Source of the DNA: CAYNNP01 sp964398215
GTDB lineage: Bacteria; Planctomycetota; Planctomycetia; Pirellulales; Pirellulaceae
Direction of reading: 5' to 3'
Assembly (NCBI GenBank): GCA_964398215.1
Contig: CAYNNP010000138.1
Span: 1 to 17,513 of the forward strand
Length of the DNA: 17,513 nucleotides
Below the pieces are notes generated by a model. That model was not told the DNA's origin and made no database searches. It was given only the letters and a program-made list of their open reading frames with translations. This document shows, in pieces, positions 7,951 through 15,071 of this stretch (its first letter is position 1; every line of letters starts with the position of its first letter). The translations under genes and the position numbers were made by a program.

Positions 7951-7976
7951 GAATTTGGACATCGCTATCCAAATTC
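7951..7976 (+). promoter_or_regulatory. Leader hairpin ahead of the small basic protein
   Basis: GAATTTGGA (7951-7959) is a perfect nine-base inverted match to TCCAAATTC (7968-7976) with an eight-base loop. It ends 25 bases before the GTG start at 8002 and just before the likely ribosome binding site GGAG (7988-7991). The placement suits an mRNA leader structure acting on translation, as seen with autoregulated ribosomal proteins. It could also be a palindromic operator. Confidence 0.4.
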
Positions 7977-8001
7977 CACCAACCATTGGAGACATCACTA
8001 G

Positions 8002-8091
8002 GTGGGTACTAAGAAAACAGGCAAAGGTAGACGCAAAGTTGGACGTAAGAAGCGACGGATGCGTGCGAAGATTCGCCACCGCAAGAAATAG
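8002..8091 (+). CDS. Very small, very basic protein (29 aa), ribosomal-protein-like
   Basis: An ORF of 29 codons plus TAG, starting GTG directly after an in-frame TAG (7999-8001), so the start is fixed. A GGAG lies about ten bases upstream. The product begins MGTKKTGKGRRKVG and ends AKIRHRKK; 17 of 29 residues are Lys or Arg and there is one His and no acid. Such composition is typical of tiny ribosomal proteins (bTHX, bS22 and the AURKAIP1/COX24 group), and the K-K-R-R-M-R-x-K-x-R-x-R-K-K part looks most like the last. Family assignment is tentative. A leader hairpin and a good rho-independent terminator flank it, which strongly suggests a real single-gene unit. Confidence 0.65.
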   Translation: MGTKKTGKGRRKVGRKKRRMRAKIRHRKK

Positions 8092-8122
8092 AATTGCGTC
8101 GTTGCGCTTTTGTCAAACTTGG

Positions 8123-8148
8123 AATCCGCATTGATTTGCGGATTTTTA
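8123..8148 (+). terminator. Rho-independent terminator of the small basic protein gene
   Basis: AATCCGCA (8123-8130), loop TTGATT, TGCGGATT (8137-8144) forms a perfect eight-base stem, and the T-run begins within its right arm and continues just after it (ATTTTTAAT). It starts 32 bases after the TAG at 8089-8091. Confidence 0.75.
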
Positions 8149-8170
8149 ATGGTCACACCTGACCATTCCA

Positions 8171-8220
8171 GCACCACGATCTTTGTGGTGCGCTGAACAG
8201 TTCTCACGCATTCTTGCGTG
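8171..8220. repeat. Two tandem short hairpins in a convergent intergenic region
   Basis: GCACCAC (8171-8177) pairs with GTGGTGC (8185-8191), and CACGCA (8205-8210) with TGCGTG (8215-8220). Both are perfect but have no T-tract on either strand. They lie between the small basic gene and the end of the reverse-strand prepilin-like gene, and may help end transcription from either side. Confidence 0.35.
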
Positions 8221-8264
8221 TGTTCGCTGCACTGTCAGTCACTCGGACGCGCTACGACAGCGTC

Positions 8265-9122
8265 CTATCGAGAAATTCTGATCTGCAGATTATCGATGAA
8301 GTTTCCAACGGATTGGCTGCCAGATGCGGAGCTGACAGAGTCAAAGCCAATTCGCAGATTGGTAACTCCATCCGGCACAACGTAGGTACCGGAATATTGA
8401 ACCCAGGCATCGTTGTCGGTTGAGATTCTTTGCTGGAAAACTTGGGCGCCAGCAGCACCGAGCAATATGTCAGCTGTATCGACTCCGGCTCGCCCGCGGT
8501 GCCAAATCGAATATTGCACGAGGTCGTTTGGCAGTACATTGAATTCTTGAAATAGTTGGGCCGGTCGGTTGGCATCGATTTCGGCATGAAATCCTCCGTT
8601 TTGGGAAATGACCCCCAAAAAACCCGAGTCCCAAATTTCAATCTGTTGGTCGCTTGCTGTCGTCTGCCAGCCACCAATGTCATCGGCCCGAAACAGAAAG
8701 GCTGAAGGACCGCGGCCAAATTGGCGCAATGCAAGGTCCGGATCAATGCCTTCCTCGAAGCTGGCATTGAATGCGAGTCCGTCAAAGAATTCAGATCTGG
8801 GCGGCTCGCTGAAAACGATGCAATTGTCTGCTTGGCCACTCTGGTCGTCAGCCGAATCGATGATGTCCAGCATGTCATCAAAATTGGAGCCCGCTGATGA
8901 CGAACCATTCCCAGCAGATCCGTTGTAGCTGAAGCTTTGATTGGAGTCCTGAACGGCACCCGCTACATCGGATAGTTCGCTAACGATTGCGTCTCGAGTC
9001 GAGGCAGCACCAGCGATTAGCCCTGTCACGACTACCGCGACAAGCACTAGCAACTCACCCGAGACTACGGCGCCGGCTTGGTCGCTGATTAACAGTCGTG
9101 ATATTCGATTAACAGTTTTCAT
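8265..9122 (-). CDS. Prepilin-like secreted protein with C-terminal jelly-roll-like domain
   Basis: A 285-residue protein from ATG 9122; ATG 9146 would add eight residues, and neither start has a clear ribosome binding site. The N-terminus MKTVNRISRLLISDQAGAVVSGELLVLVAVVVTGLIAG has a short basic leader, a Gly-Ala junction, a Glu shortly after it and a hydrophobic helix, the layout of Flp/TadE-like prepilins. A Ser/Gly/Asn-rich linker (about 60-80) follows. The C-terminal ~190 residues (LAFNASFEEG, GGWQTT, IEIWDSGFLGV, FHAEIDAN, YSIWHRGRAGVDTADI, FIDNLQIRI) look like a DUF642 or carbohydrate-binding beta-sandwich. I infer a surface or extracellular protein held by the N-terminal helix. No tad/flp assembly gene is nearby. 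Confidence 0.65.
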   Translation of the reverse strand: MKTVNRISRLLISDQAGAVVSGELLVLVAVVVTGLIAGAASTRDAIVSELSDVAGAVQDSNQSFSYNGSAGNGSSSAGSNFDDMLDIIDSADDQSGQADNCIVFSEPPRSEFFDGLAFNASFEEGIDPDLALRQFGRGPSAFLFRADDIGGWQTTASDQQIEIWDSGFLGVISQNGGFHAEIDANRPAQLFQEFNVLPNDLVQYSIWHRGRAGVDTADILLGAAGAQVFQQRISTDNDAWVQYSGTYVVPDGVTNLRIGFDSVSSASGSQSVGNFIDNLQIRISR

Positions 9123-9145
9123 TGCACAAAAACTTTGCTTGTGCA
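9123..9145 (-). promoter_or_regulatory. Hairpin between two candidate start codons
   Basis: TGCACAA (9123-9129) and TTGTGCA (9139-9145) are a perfect seven-base inverted repeat with a nine-base loop. In the reverse-strand mRNA it fills the space between ATG 9146 and ATG 9122 of the prepilin-like gene, so it could affect which start is used or how often. Confidence 0.35.
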
Positions 9146-9165
9146 TAAACGGTGCTTGAAAGTTT

Positions 9166-9208
9166 CCTGTAACGACAGGGCGTAAATTACGCTCTCAGCA
9201 ACCGGTTG
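9166..9208. repeat. Three adjacent palindromes upstream of the prepilin-like gene
   Basis: CCTGT-AACG-ACAGG (9166-9179), GCGTAA-A-TTACGC (9180-9192) and CAACCGGTTG (9199-9208) follow each other with almost no gap. They lie in the 119 bp between the stop of the coiled-coil gene and the start of the prepilin-like gene (both reverse strand). They may be operators or part of a terminator; no T-run is seen. Confidence 0.35.
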
Positions 9209-9241
9209 TAACGATTGTTCCGGTGAACATTCGGACGGTGG

Positions 9242-10657
9242 TTAGCGTTTCAGCCAAGATCGTTTTTTAGCTTTTGCATCGCCTGGCTGCGGGCCTGAAC
9301 CGTTCTCCAGTTCTTCGATGCGTGCATTGAGTGTAGTGCGTTCGCGTGAGAATTTGGCTCTTTCAACCGACGCATCCGTCTCGGCTTGTTGCAAGCGCCT
9401 TTCGTATTGCGATTTGATTTCAGCCAACTGCTCGGAATCAATCCCAGCATTCTCATTCGACTCGGCCTCGGACAGTTGCTCTTTGTGATCAGACAATTCT
9501 TCGCGAACTTCCGCAAGCTCTTGTTGTTGCTGCTGAAGCTGTTCACAAAGGTCGTTCACAAAATCCTGCGGCGAACAGTCATCAACAATCTCGACGTTCG
9601 TTGACGCCGAAAGCTCTTCCACGAACGTATCGGCATCAAATTCTCCCGAATCCATCTGCTGAAGCATTTGTTCTCGCTTGGCTTCCCAAGAATCGCTGGA
9701 AGCAGATGAAGCACTTTGCAAGGATGCTCGCTCGGCCAGCTGTTGTTCTAGTTCTTCGATTCGTTGCTGCAGCACTGCGGCATGTTCAGCGTCCGGCGCT
9801 GGTCCTTCGGTAGCGGCCGGTTGCTCCAAGATCTCTTTTTCCAGAGACTCGTATTGCTGCTGTGAATCGGCCAACTGCAACTGAGTTTCCTCCAGCCGCG
9901 ATTGAAGTTCAGACGCTTCTGTAAGTGCGTTTGCGGCGATCGACAGTTCTTCGGTCAACGTTTGGCAACGCTGCTTTTCTTGCTCCAGTGCAGTTTCGAG
10001 TCTGAGAGAATCGTTCTCAGCCGCGGTTGCTTTTTCGGCTTCTGCAAGTGCTTCCGCAAGCGACTGAGTGAGAGTTTCGTTCCTGCGATTGGCAGCTTCC
10101 AGTCGTTCTTGAAGGCCGCTTGAATCGGCTTGCTGTGAACGTGCTTGCTCCAACTCCGAATTCGCTGCTTCCAGCAACTGAAGTGATTCCGCGCGTCCTT
10201 GTTCGGCCTGTGCCAACTGCGCAGTCAGTTCTTCAAGTTGATGTTGGATTCCCAGTTTCGCGTTACCGCATCCCGCCGAAATGGCGACGCCGTCTGCAAC
10301 CAATACCGCAAGTTCGTTGTACTGTTGGATGAACTGGTCAAGGACTCCGCCGACGGATTCCACGGCAGTGACGATGGTTTCGTTGCGCTGTTCTTCCTCG
10401 CAAATCTGTTCCGCAGTCGGTTCACTTTCGGTTGGCTCCACGCCCTCAGTTTCCGCTGACAGAAACTGCTTTTCCGCTTCCGGGTCAAGCGTATCTAGGT
10501 AGGCCTCGGTTGCCGCCTCCAGCGTATTTTCGATCTCTTCGACGGATCGAACATCGTCATTGCTTTCTCGATTTGGGGTAGCTGTGGAAGCCACATTCGA
10601 GTTCGAGTTGGAGCTGGAGTGCTGACGACGCTTTTTTTTACGCGACTTTCGGGACAT
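9242..10657 (-). CDS. Large Glu/Gln-rich coiled-coil protein, function unknown
   Basis: A 471-residue protein with no signal peptide. It begins with a strongly basic stretch (MSRKSRKKKRRQ) and a Ser/Asn run. An acidic region (about 35-90) follows, then a segment (VGGVLDQFIQQYNELAVLVADGVAISAGC) with hydrophobic character. From about 135 to 290 it is long, regular coiled coil (heptad-like ELEQ, RLEE, QLAE patterns). The segment SWEAKREQMLQQMDSGEFD near 320-340 resembles a motif I recall in planctomycete coiled-coil proteins, and more coiled coil precedes a basic end (KAKKRSWLKR). The basic ends could bind nucleic acid or an acidic partner. It diverges from xseB and precedes the prepilin-like gene. 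Confidence 0.7.
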   Translation of the reverse strand: MSRKSRKKKRRQHSSSNSNSNVASTATPNRESNDDVRSVEEIENTLEAATEAYLDTLDPEAEKQFLSAETEGVEPTESEPTAEQICEEEQRNETIVTAVESVGGVLDQFIQQYNELAVLVADGVAISAGCGNAKLGIQHQLEELTAQLAQAEQGRAESLQLLEAANSELEQARSQQADSSGLQERLEAANRRNETLTQSLAEALAEAEKATAAENDSLRLETALEQEKQRCQTLTEELSIAANALTEASELQSRLEETQLQLADSQQQYESLEKEILEQPAATEGPAPDAEHAAVLQQRIEELEQQLAERASLQSASSASSDSWEAKREQMLQQMDSGEFDADTFVEELSASTNVEIVDDCSPQDFVNDLCEQLQQQQQELAEVREELSDHKEQLSEAESNENAGIDSEQLAEIKSQYERRLQQAETDASVERAKFSRERTTLNARIEELENGSGPQPGDAKAKKRSWLKR

Positions 10658-10784
10658 AGAGGTAGGCTCGATGCATGAATGGAGTGGAACCGTTAGAATC
10701 GGTATGACCGGCAGCGATTCCCCCGCGAAAAAGATCGCCGCAATTTAGTTAAGGTTATATTTCTAAGGTTGTCAAAACACGCTG

Positions 10785-11150
10785 ATGGCAAAAAAGCGAA
10801 AAGCAGAATCGTCTCAAGATCAATCGTCAAAAGTTGACTTTGAAGATGCGATTTCCGAAGTGGAAGAAATCGTCAATGACCTTGAAGGAGGCCACTTGGG
10901 GCTAAATGAATCGTTAACCAAGTATGAACTGGGGATCAGCCGGCTGAAGCGGTGCCACGAGCTGCTGCAGCAGGCAGAGCGCAAAGTCGAATTGCTTTCC
11001 GGCGTCGATAGCGATGGAAATGCGATTTCGGAACCTTTCCCGGGGCTAAAAGATGACGCTAATGACACCCAAAGTCATGCTGGTCCCCCCACACGGGCTT
11101 CCAAGGCGAACGATAGCTCTGAAGTAGACGATTTCCCTGGCCTGTTTTAG
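10785..11150 (+). CDS. xseB: Exodeoxyribonuclease VII small subunit
   Basis: A 121-residue protein. Residues 18-73 match the XseB helical hairpin (FEDAISEVEEIVNDLEGGHL, then LNESLTKYELGISRLKRCHELLQQAERKVELL). XseB subunits pack around XseA, the catalytic subunit that degrades single-stranded DNA from both ends. The C-terminal 45 residues (Asp/Ser/Pro-rich, ending DDFPGLF) exceed the usual 70-80-residue length and probably form a disordered tail. xseA is not in the window. It is the first gene of the xseB-ispA-dxs-nadK run; the next gene starts 14 bases after its stop. No strong ribosome binding site is seen. Confidence 0.9.
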   Translation: MAKKRKAESSQDQSSKVDFEDAISEVEEIVNDLEGGHLGLNESLTKYELGISRLKRCHELLQQAERKVELLSGVDSDGNAISEPFPGLKDDANDTQSHAGPPTRASKANDSSEVDDFPGLF

Positions 11151-11164
11151 AATGGTGATTTGAA

Positions 11165-12136
11165 TTGTCGCTTCATCGCACTGGCAACACAGTGACATCA
11201 CAGACTGAATCCAAACAATCTGGGATCGCAGACCTGATCCCCATGATCGAGGTGGCGCTCGATAATGCCAGCCAACTGGGCCCTGGGGCTCCTCCGCGAC
11301 TGACCGAAGCGATCCGCTACGCGCTGTTGGCCCCCGGAAAACGCCTGCGCCCAGCATTAGTGTTAATGGCCGCTGAAGCTTGCGGTAAAGAACCACAGCA
11401 AGCGATGCCGGGAGCAGTTGCCGTGGAAATGATTCATGCCTATTCGTTGATCCATGATGATCTGCCAGCAATGGACGATGACGATCTTCGCCGTGGTCGG
11501 CCAACAGTTCACATCCAGTTTGACGAAGCGACCGCTATTCTGGCGGGTGACGCCCTCCAGCCGTTGGCGTTCCAGCAGATCAGCCAAGGTGTTTCAGATT
11601 CAGAAAAAGCCCTCGCAGCCATCGAAATTTTAGTCGTCGCAGCTGGCCCAGAGCACTTGGTCGGCGGCCAAGTCGCTGACCTGGAAGCAGACGCGGTTTC
11701 GCAAACCGGTGACCCAAAGCACCATGAATCCCCGGAAATCGGGGGGGCTCCGCGAACAATTCAGCATTTAGAATCGATACATCGACGTAAGACAGGGGCA
11801 TTATTTTCCGCGTCGCTCGATATGGGGGCAGTTTTATCCGGTGCAGAATTGCAAGCACGGGAAGCTTTGCGTAATTACGCTTTGAATCTAGGACTGGCCT
11901 TTCAAGTAGTCGATGACTTGCTGGATCATCTGTCTGACGCGGAAACAATGGGAAAACGTGTTGGCAAAGATGCAGCGCGAGGGAAACTGACTTACCCCGG
12001 ATTGCTGGGGGTCGAAGGAGCGAAACAGAAAGCCAATGACTTGATCGAAGCGGCACGCCGCGACATTCAATTTTTTGGTGATGCAGCGTGGCGATTGGAT
12101 TGGCTTGCGACTTATGTCGAAAATCGATCCCACTAA
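11165..12136 (+). CDS. ispA: Polyprenyl diphosphate synthase (farnesyl/geranylgeranyl type)
   Basis: A 323-residue trans-prenyltransferase that condenses isopentenyl diphosphate with allylic diphosphates. GKRLRPAL (58-65) binds the diphosphate. The first Asp-rich motif is LIHDDLPAMDDDDLRRG (D98, D99, D104) and the second FQVVDDLLD (D250, D251, D254). KTGALF (209-214) and GKDAARGKLTYPGLLG near the end are also typical of IspA. The start is TTG 11165, six bases after a GGTGA; GTG 11192 is an alternative. Residues about 178-197 form a His/Pro/Gly-rich insertion relative to short IspA proteins. Product chain length cannot be fixed by eye. It lies 14 bases after xseB and directly before dxs, its pathway partner. 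Confidence 0.92.
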   Translation: MSLHRTGNTVTSQTESKQSGIADLIPMIEVALDNASQLGPGAPPRLTEAIRYALLAPGKRLRPALVLMAAEACGKEPQQAMPGAVAVEMIHAYSLIHDDLPAMDDDDLRRGRPTVHIQFDEATAILAGDALQPLAFQQISQGVSDSEKALAAIEILVVAAGPEHLVGGQVADLEADAVSQTGDPKHHESPEIGGAPRTIQHLESIHRRKTGALFSASLDMGAVLSGAELQAREALRNYALNLGLAFQVVDDLLDHLSDAETMGKRVGKDAARGKLTYPGLLGVEGAKQKANDLIEAARRDIQFFGDAAWRLDWLATYVENRSH

Positions 12137-12206
12137 CAACATACAACTCTCAGCATCTGAAACCGAAAACGAATCAGATGCAAAAGTTGAACCGATGGAT
12201 AACTAG
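12114..12206 (+). CDS. Possible 30-residue acidic peptide between ispA and dxs
   Basis: An ATG within the last codons of ispA, in another frame, opens 30 codons ending TAG at 12204-12206. The product starts MSKIDPTNNIQLSASE and ends KVEPMDN; it has seven acidic and two basic residues and no rare-looking codons. The stop falls seven bases before the dxs ATG, and the AGG that could serve as dxs ribosome binding site overlaps the TAG. This would suit translational coupling across an otherwise unusually wide gap. There is no clear ribosome binding site, so it may be chance. Confidence 0.3.
   Translation: MSKIDPTNNIQLSASETENESDAKVEPMDN
12153..12181 (+). promoter_or_regulatory. Hairpin in the ispA-dxs gap
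   Basis: GCATCTG (12153-12159) pairs perfectly with CAGATGC (12175-12181) around a 15-base loop. It lies inside the possible small ORF and 32 bases before dxs. No T-run follows, so it is not a standard terminator. Confidence 0.3.
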
Positions 12207-12213
12207 GTAATTG

Positions 12214-14109
12214 ATGTCGAACGAAAAACACCCATTGCTGGCCGGCCTAACAGACGCGATGCCACTTCGCGATTTCGCGCCTGAGCAACTTGAGAGTGTC
12301 GCTGCCGAGATTCGAGACGTTCTTTGCAATCTGCTGGCGACACGCACTGCCCACTTTGCTTCCAATCTTGGCGTTGTGGAATTGTGCATCGCTTTGCACT
12401 GCGAATTCGATTTTCGCCACGATCGATTGATCTGGGACACGGGTCACCAAATCTATCCTCACAAATTGGTGACTGGCCGCTACCATCAATTCCCAACGAT
12501 CCGTACTGCTGGCGGTTTGATGGGATATCCCAATCCGAATGAAAGCGAGTATGACTTGTTCATGACAGGCCATGCAGGCAGCAGCGTTAGCACCGCGGTT
12601 GGTCTGCGCAGTGGCGACGTTGTGGGCGGACAATCGGACCGCCGCACAGTTGCCGTGATCGGCGATGGTGCCTTTCCAAGTGGAATTGTTTTCGAAGCGT
12701 TGAATAACGCCGGCGAACTGGAAGACGATCTAACGATTGTCTTGAACGACAACAAAATGTCGATTTGCCCCCGAGTCGGCGCGATCGCTAGCTACTTGGA
12801 TCGACTGAGAAGCAATCCGTTTTACACAGGTTTGAAAAGCGAAGTCGTCAAGATCTTGGATCATGTTCCAATGTTCGGTGACCCAACCGAGCGGTTCCTC
12901 GCACAAATGAAAGAAGGCGTCAAAGCCGGTTTCTTGGGCGGCATGATGTTTGAAGACTTGGGGATTCGCTACGTCGGACCTATCGACGGTCACGATATCC
13001 CGTTGGTCCGCAAGTACCTTGCGCTGGTCCGAGAAATGAAAGGCCCGGTGCTGCTGCACTGTGTTACCGAGAAAGGACACGGCTACAAACCGGCTGCCGC
13101 AGATCCTGTGTTCTTTCACACTCCGCCTGCGTTCGAGGATAATTCTGGCCAGCCTGTGACGCGCAAGAGCGATGGCCTCCCGCCGTTCACCGTGCATGCA
13201 CGCGACGCGATTCGCCAAGAGATGCAACGAAGTGAACAGGTGACGGTGATTACCGCGGCGATGTGCCAAGGCAACAAGCTTGAACCTGTACGAGAGCAGT
13301 TTCCCGATCGGTTCTTTGACGTTGGGATTTGTGAATCGCACGCTGTCGCCTTCGCCGCAGGGCAGTGCAAAACAGGCTTGCGCCCGATCGTTGATATTTA
13401 CAGTACGTTTTTACAACGCAGCTATGACCAGATTTTCCAAGAAGTAGCGTTGCAGGATTTGCCTGTCGTGTTCTTGTTGGATCGAGCCGGTCTGACCGCT
13501 CCCGATGGCCCAACGCACCATGGCGTTTACGATATTGGCTACATGCGTCTGTTCCCAAATATCGTCTCGATGGCACCGGGCTACGCAGAAGAATTGCAGT
13601 CGATGGTTGCCATGGCGGTTCAGTACGACCACCCAGTTGCGATTCGATATCCAAAAGCTTCCGCGATGCAGATTGAACGCACGCCAACACCGATCGAACT
13701 GGGCAAGAGCGAAGTGATTCGCGAAGGCACTGACGGAACGATCGTAGCGTTCGGAGCCATGCTCGAACAAGCGATTGCGGCTGCCGAATCATTAACGGAT
13801 TTGAATATCGGTGTGATCAACGCAAGGTTCGTCAAACCGATTGACCATGAAATGGTCCGGCGAACAGTTGAATCCGGTTTTGTGATCACAGTAGAAGAAG
13901 GTACTCGAGTCGGTGGCTTCGGTTCCACTTTCCTTGAAAGTGCAAACGAGCAAGGATTGGATACTCGAAAAGTAACGGTCGTCGCATTGGATGATAAATT
14001 CATTCAACATGGCGATCGCAACCAACTGCTTCACGAGAACGGCTTAAGCCCCAAAGCGATCGCGGAAAAGTGCACGGAATTTGCTGAAATGCAGCCCTCG
14101 GCAATTTAA
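12214..14109 (+). CDS. dxs: 1-deoxy-D-xylulose-5-phosphate synthase
   Basis: A 631-residue thiamine-diphosphate enzyme joining pyruvate and glyceraldehyde 3-phosphate to make DXP, the first step of the MEP isoprenoid pathway. The N-terminal domain shows WDTGHQIYPHKLVTGR (74-89), SEYDLFMTGHAGSSVS, and the ThDP/Mg motif GDGA (150-153) with its Asn at LNDNKMSI. GIRYVGPIDGHD and VTEKGHGYKPA follow. The second domain has the catalytic Glu in GICESHAVAFAAG (E374), then YSTFLQRSYDQ and LDRAGLTAPDGPTHHG. Most Dxs proteins read AEQHA where this has CESHA. The start is ATG 12214, with AGG six bases upstream; the adjacent TTG 12211 is less likely. Confidence 0.96.
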   Translation: MSNEKHPLLAGLTDAMPLRDFAPEQLESVAAEIRDVLCNLLATRTAHFASNLGVVELCIALHCEFDFRHDRLIWDTGHQIYPHKLVTGRYHQFPTIRTAGGLMGYPNPNESEYDLFMTGHAGSSVSTAVGLRSGDVVGGQSDRRTVAVIGDGAFPSGIVFEALNNAGELEDDLTIVLNDNKMSICPRVGAIASYLDRLRSNPFYTGLKSEVVKILDHVPMFGDPTERFLAQMKEGVKAGFLGGMMFEDLGIRYVGPIDGHDIPLVRKYLALVREMKGPVLLHCVTEKGHGYKPAAADPVFFHTPPAFEDNSGQPVTRKSDGLPPFTVHARDAIRQEMQRSEQVTVITAAMCQGNKLEPVREQFPDRFFDVGICESHAVAFAAGQCKTGLRPIVDIYSTFLQRSYDQIFQEVALQDLPVVFLLDRAGLTAPDGPTHHGVYDIGYMRLFPNIVSMAPGYAEELQSMVAMAVQYDHPVAIRYPKASAMQIERTPTPIELGKSEVIREGTDGTIVAFGAMLEQAIAAAESLTDLNIGVINARFVKPIDHEMVRRTVESGFVITVEEGTRVGGFGSTFLESANEQGLDTRKVTVVALDDKFIQHGDRNQLLHENGLSPKAIAEKCTEFAEMQPSAI

Positions 14110-14124
14110 TTTTAAAGAGACGGA

Positions 14125-15006
14125 ATGAGTCAACGTACGCAGCAGATTCGTTGGGAATGGAATTCCCAGAAACGCCCTCGTGTTGCGATCCTTGGCGCTC
14201 CCAATCGGCGGCGCGTTCTCGAACAATTGCAGCGCATTCGTCCTGAGATTTCACGCCGCGCCGACATCGTCGTCGAAGACCTCGAATTTACTTACGATTT
14301 CTCTGACGACGATCTTGATCTGGTCATTGTGCTGGGTGGCGACGGATCCATTCTGCATGCAGCACGGCAGATGGGCACCAAACAATTGCCTGTCCTGGGG
14401 ATCAACTGTGGTCGGCTGGGATTCCTAGCAGCTCTTTCACCGGACGATTTTCTATCAGCATGGGTCAATGTCTGCGAATCGGGATGTGACATCGTTGCTC
14501 ACCTGATGCTCAAAGTCTCGCTGATTCGTGATGGCGAAGAAATCCAATCGCAGATTGCTTTGAACGAAGTCGCCGTACTGGGCGGACCGCCCTACTCGAT
14601 TTTGGACATCGACTTGTACGCGGACGGAAATCTAGCGACGCGATACCGATGTGACGGATTGATCGTCGCCACTCCCGTTGGCTCCACGGCACATAACTTA
14701 TCTGCTGGCGGGCCAATCCTTCGCCGTAATATTCAAGCCATCGTGATCTCGCCGATCAGTCCACATACGTTGACCTATCGACCGCTTGTTGATTCCGCCG
14801 ACACAGAACTTGAACTCGCCGTGAATCAACCGAATGAATCAACAAGCGTGGTTTTTGACGGCAGGGTCATGGACCGTCTGATACCCGGCGATCGTGTTCG
14901 AATCGTTGCCGCGGACCAAGACTTTCAGATGCTGGTCTTGCCATCCCAAAACGACTACCGAACTCTCAGAGAGAAATTAGGCTGGGGCGGCAGCCTCGAG
15001 ATATAA
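14125..15006 (+). CDS. nadK: NAD kinase
   Basis: A 293-residue kinase that phosphorylates NAD at the adenosine 2'-hydroxyl to make NADP. The GGDGS motif is at 71-75 within VIVLGGDGSILHAAR. LGINCGRLGFLA (91-102) and the NE motif LNEVAV (N147, E148) follow. CDGLIVATPVGSTAHNLSAGGPI is the conserved nucleotide-binding region; the usual GSTAY-type Tyr is His here. A GAGACGGA lies just before the ATG. The start is 15 bases after the dxs stop, so it is very likely the last gene of the xseB-ispA-dxs-nadK transcript. NADPH is needed by the MEP pathway reductoisomerase, which suits this position. Confidence 0.95.
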   Translation: MSQRTQQIRWEWNSQKRPRVAILGAPNRRRVLEQLQRIRPEISRRADIVVEDLEFTYDFSDDDLDLVIVLGGDGSILHAARQMGTKQLPVLGINCGRLGFLAALSPDDFLSAWVNVCESGCDIVAHLMLKVSLIRDGEEIQSQIALNEVAVLGGPPYSILDIDLYADGNLATRYRCDGLIVATPVGSTAHNLSAGGPILRRNIQAIVISPISPHTLTYRPLVDSADTELELAVNQPNESTSVVFDGRVMDRLIPGDRVRIVAADQDFQMLVLPSQNDYRTLREKLGWGGSLEI

Positions 15007-15018
15007 CATCCGCGAAGT

Positions 15019-15071
15019 GGCATAGGCTTCCAGCCTGTGAACAGTAAAAACACAGGCTAGAAGCCTATGCC
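15019..15071. repeat. Long stem-loop repeat between convergent genes, possible two-way terminator
   Basis: A 21-base left arm (15019-15039, GGCATAGGCTTCCAGCCTGTG without its last base) pairs with 15051-15071 at 20 of 21 positions around an 11-base loop containing AAAAA. It fills the 64 bp between nadK and the reverse-strand gene, and its last base is part of that gene's stop codon. The sequence resembles a repeat I recall as abundant in planctomycete intergenic regions. It lacks a T-tail but would form a very strong hairpin in transcripts from either side. Confidence 0.75.

Noticed and set aside
11741..11747. Run of seven G in ispA, possible frameshift
   Set aside because: The reading frame continues through to the second Asp-rich motif and normal C-terminus, so the gene is intact.
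11580..12146. Reverse-strand ORF (188 codons) antisense to ispA
   Set aside because: Product is rich in His, Arg and Pro without domain pattern, as expected for a shadow of a conserved gene.
12730..13341. Reverse-strand ORF (203 codons) antisense to dxs
   Set aside because: It mirrors conserved dxs codons and shows no family features.
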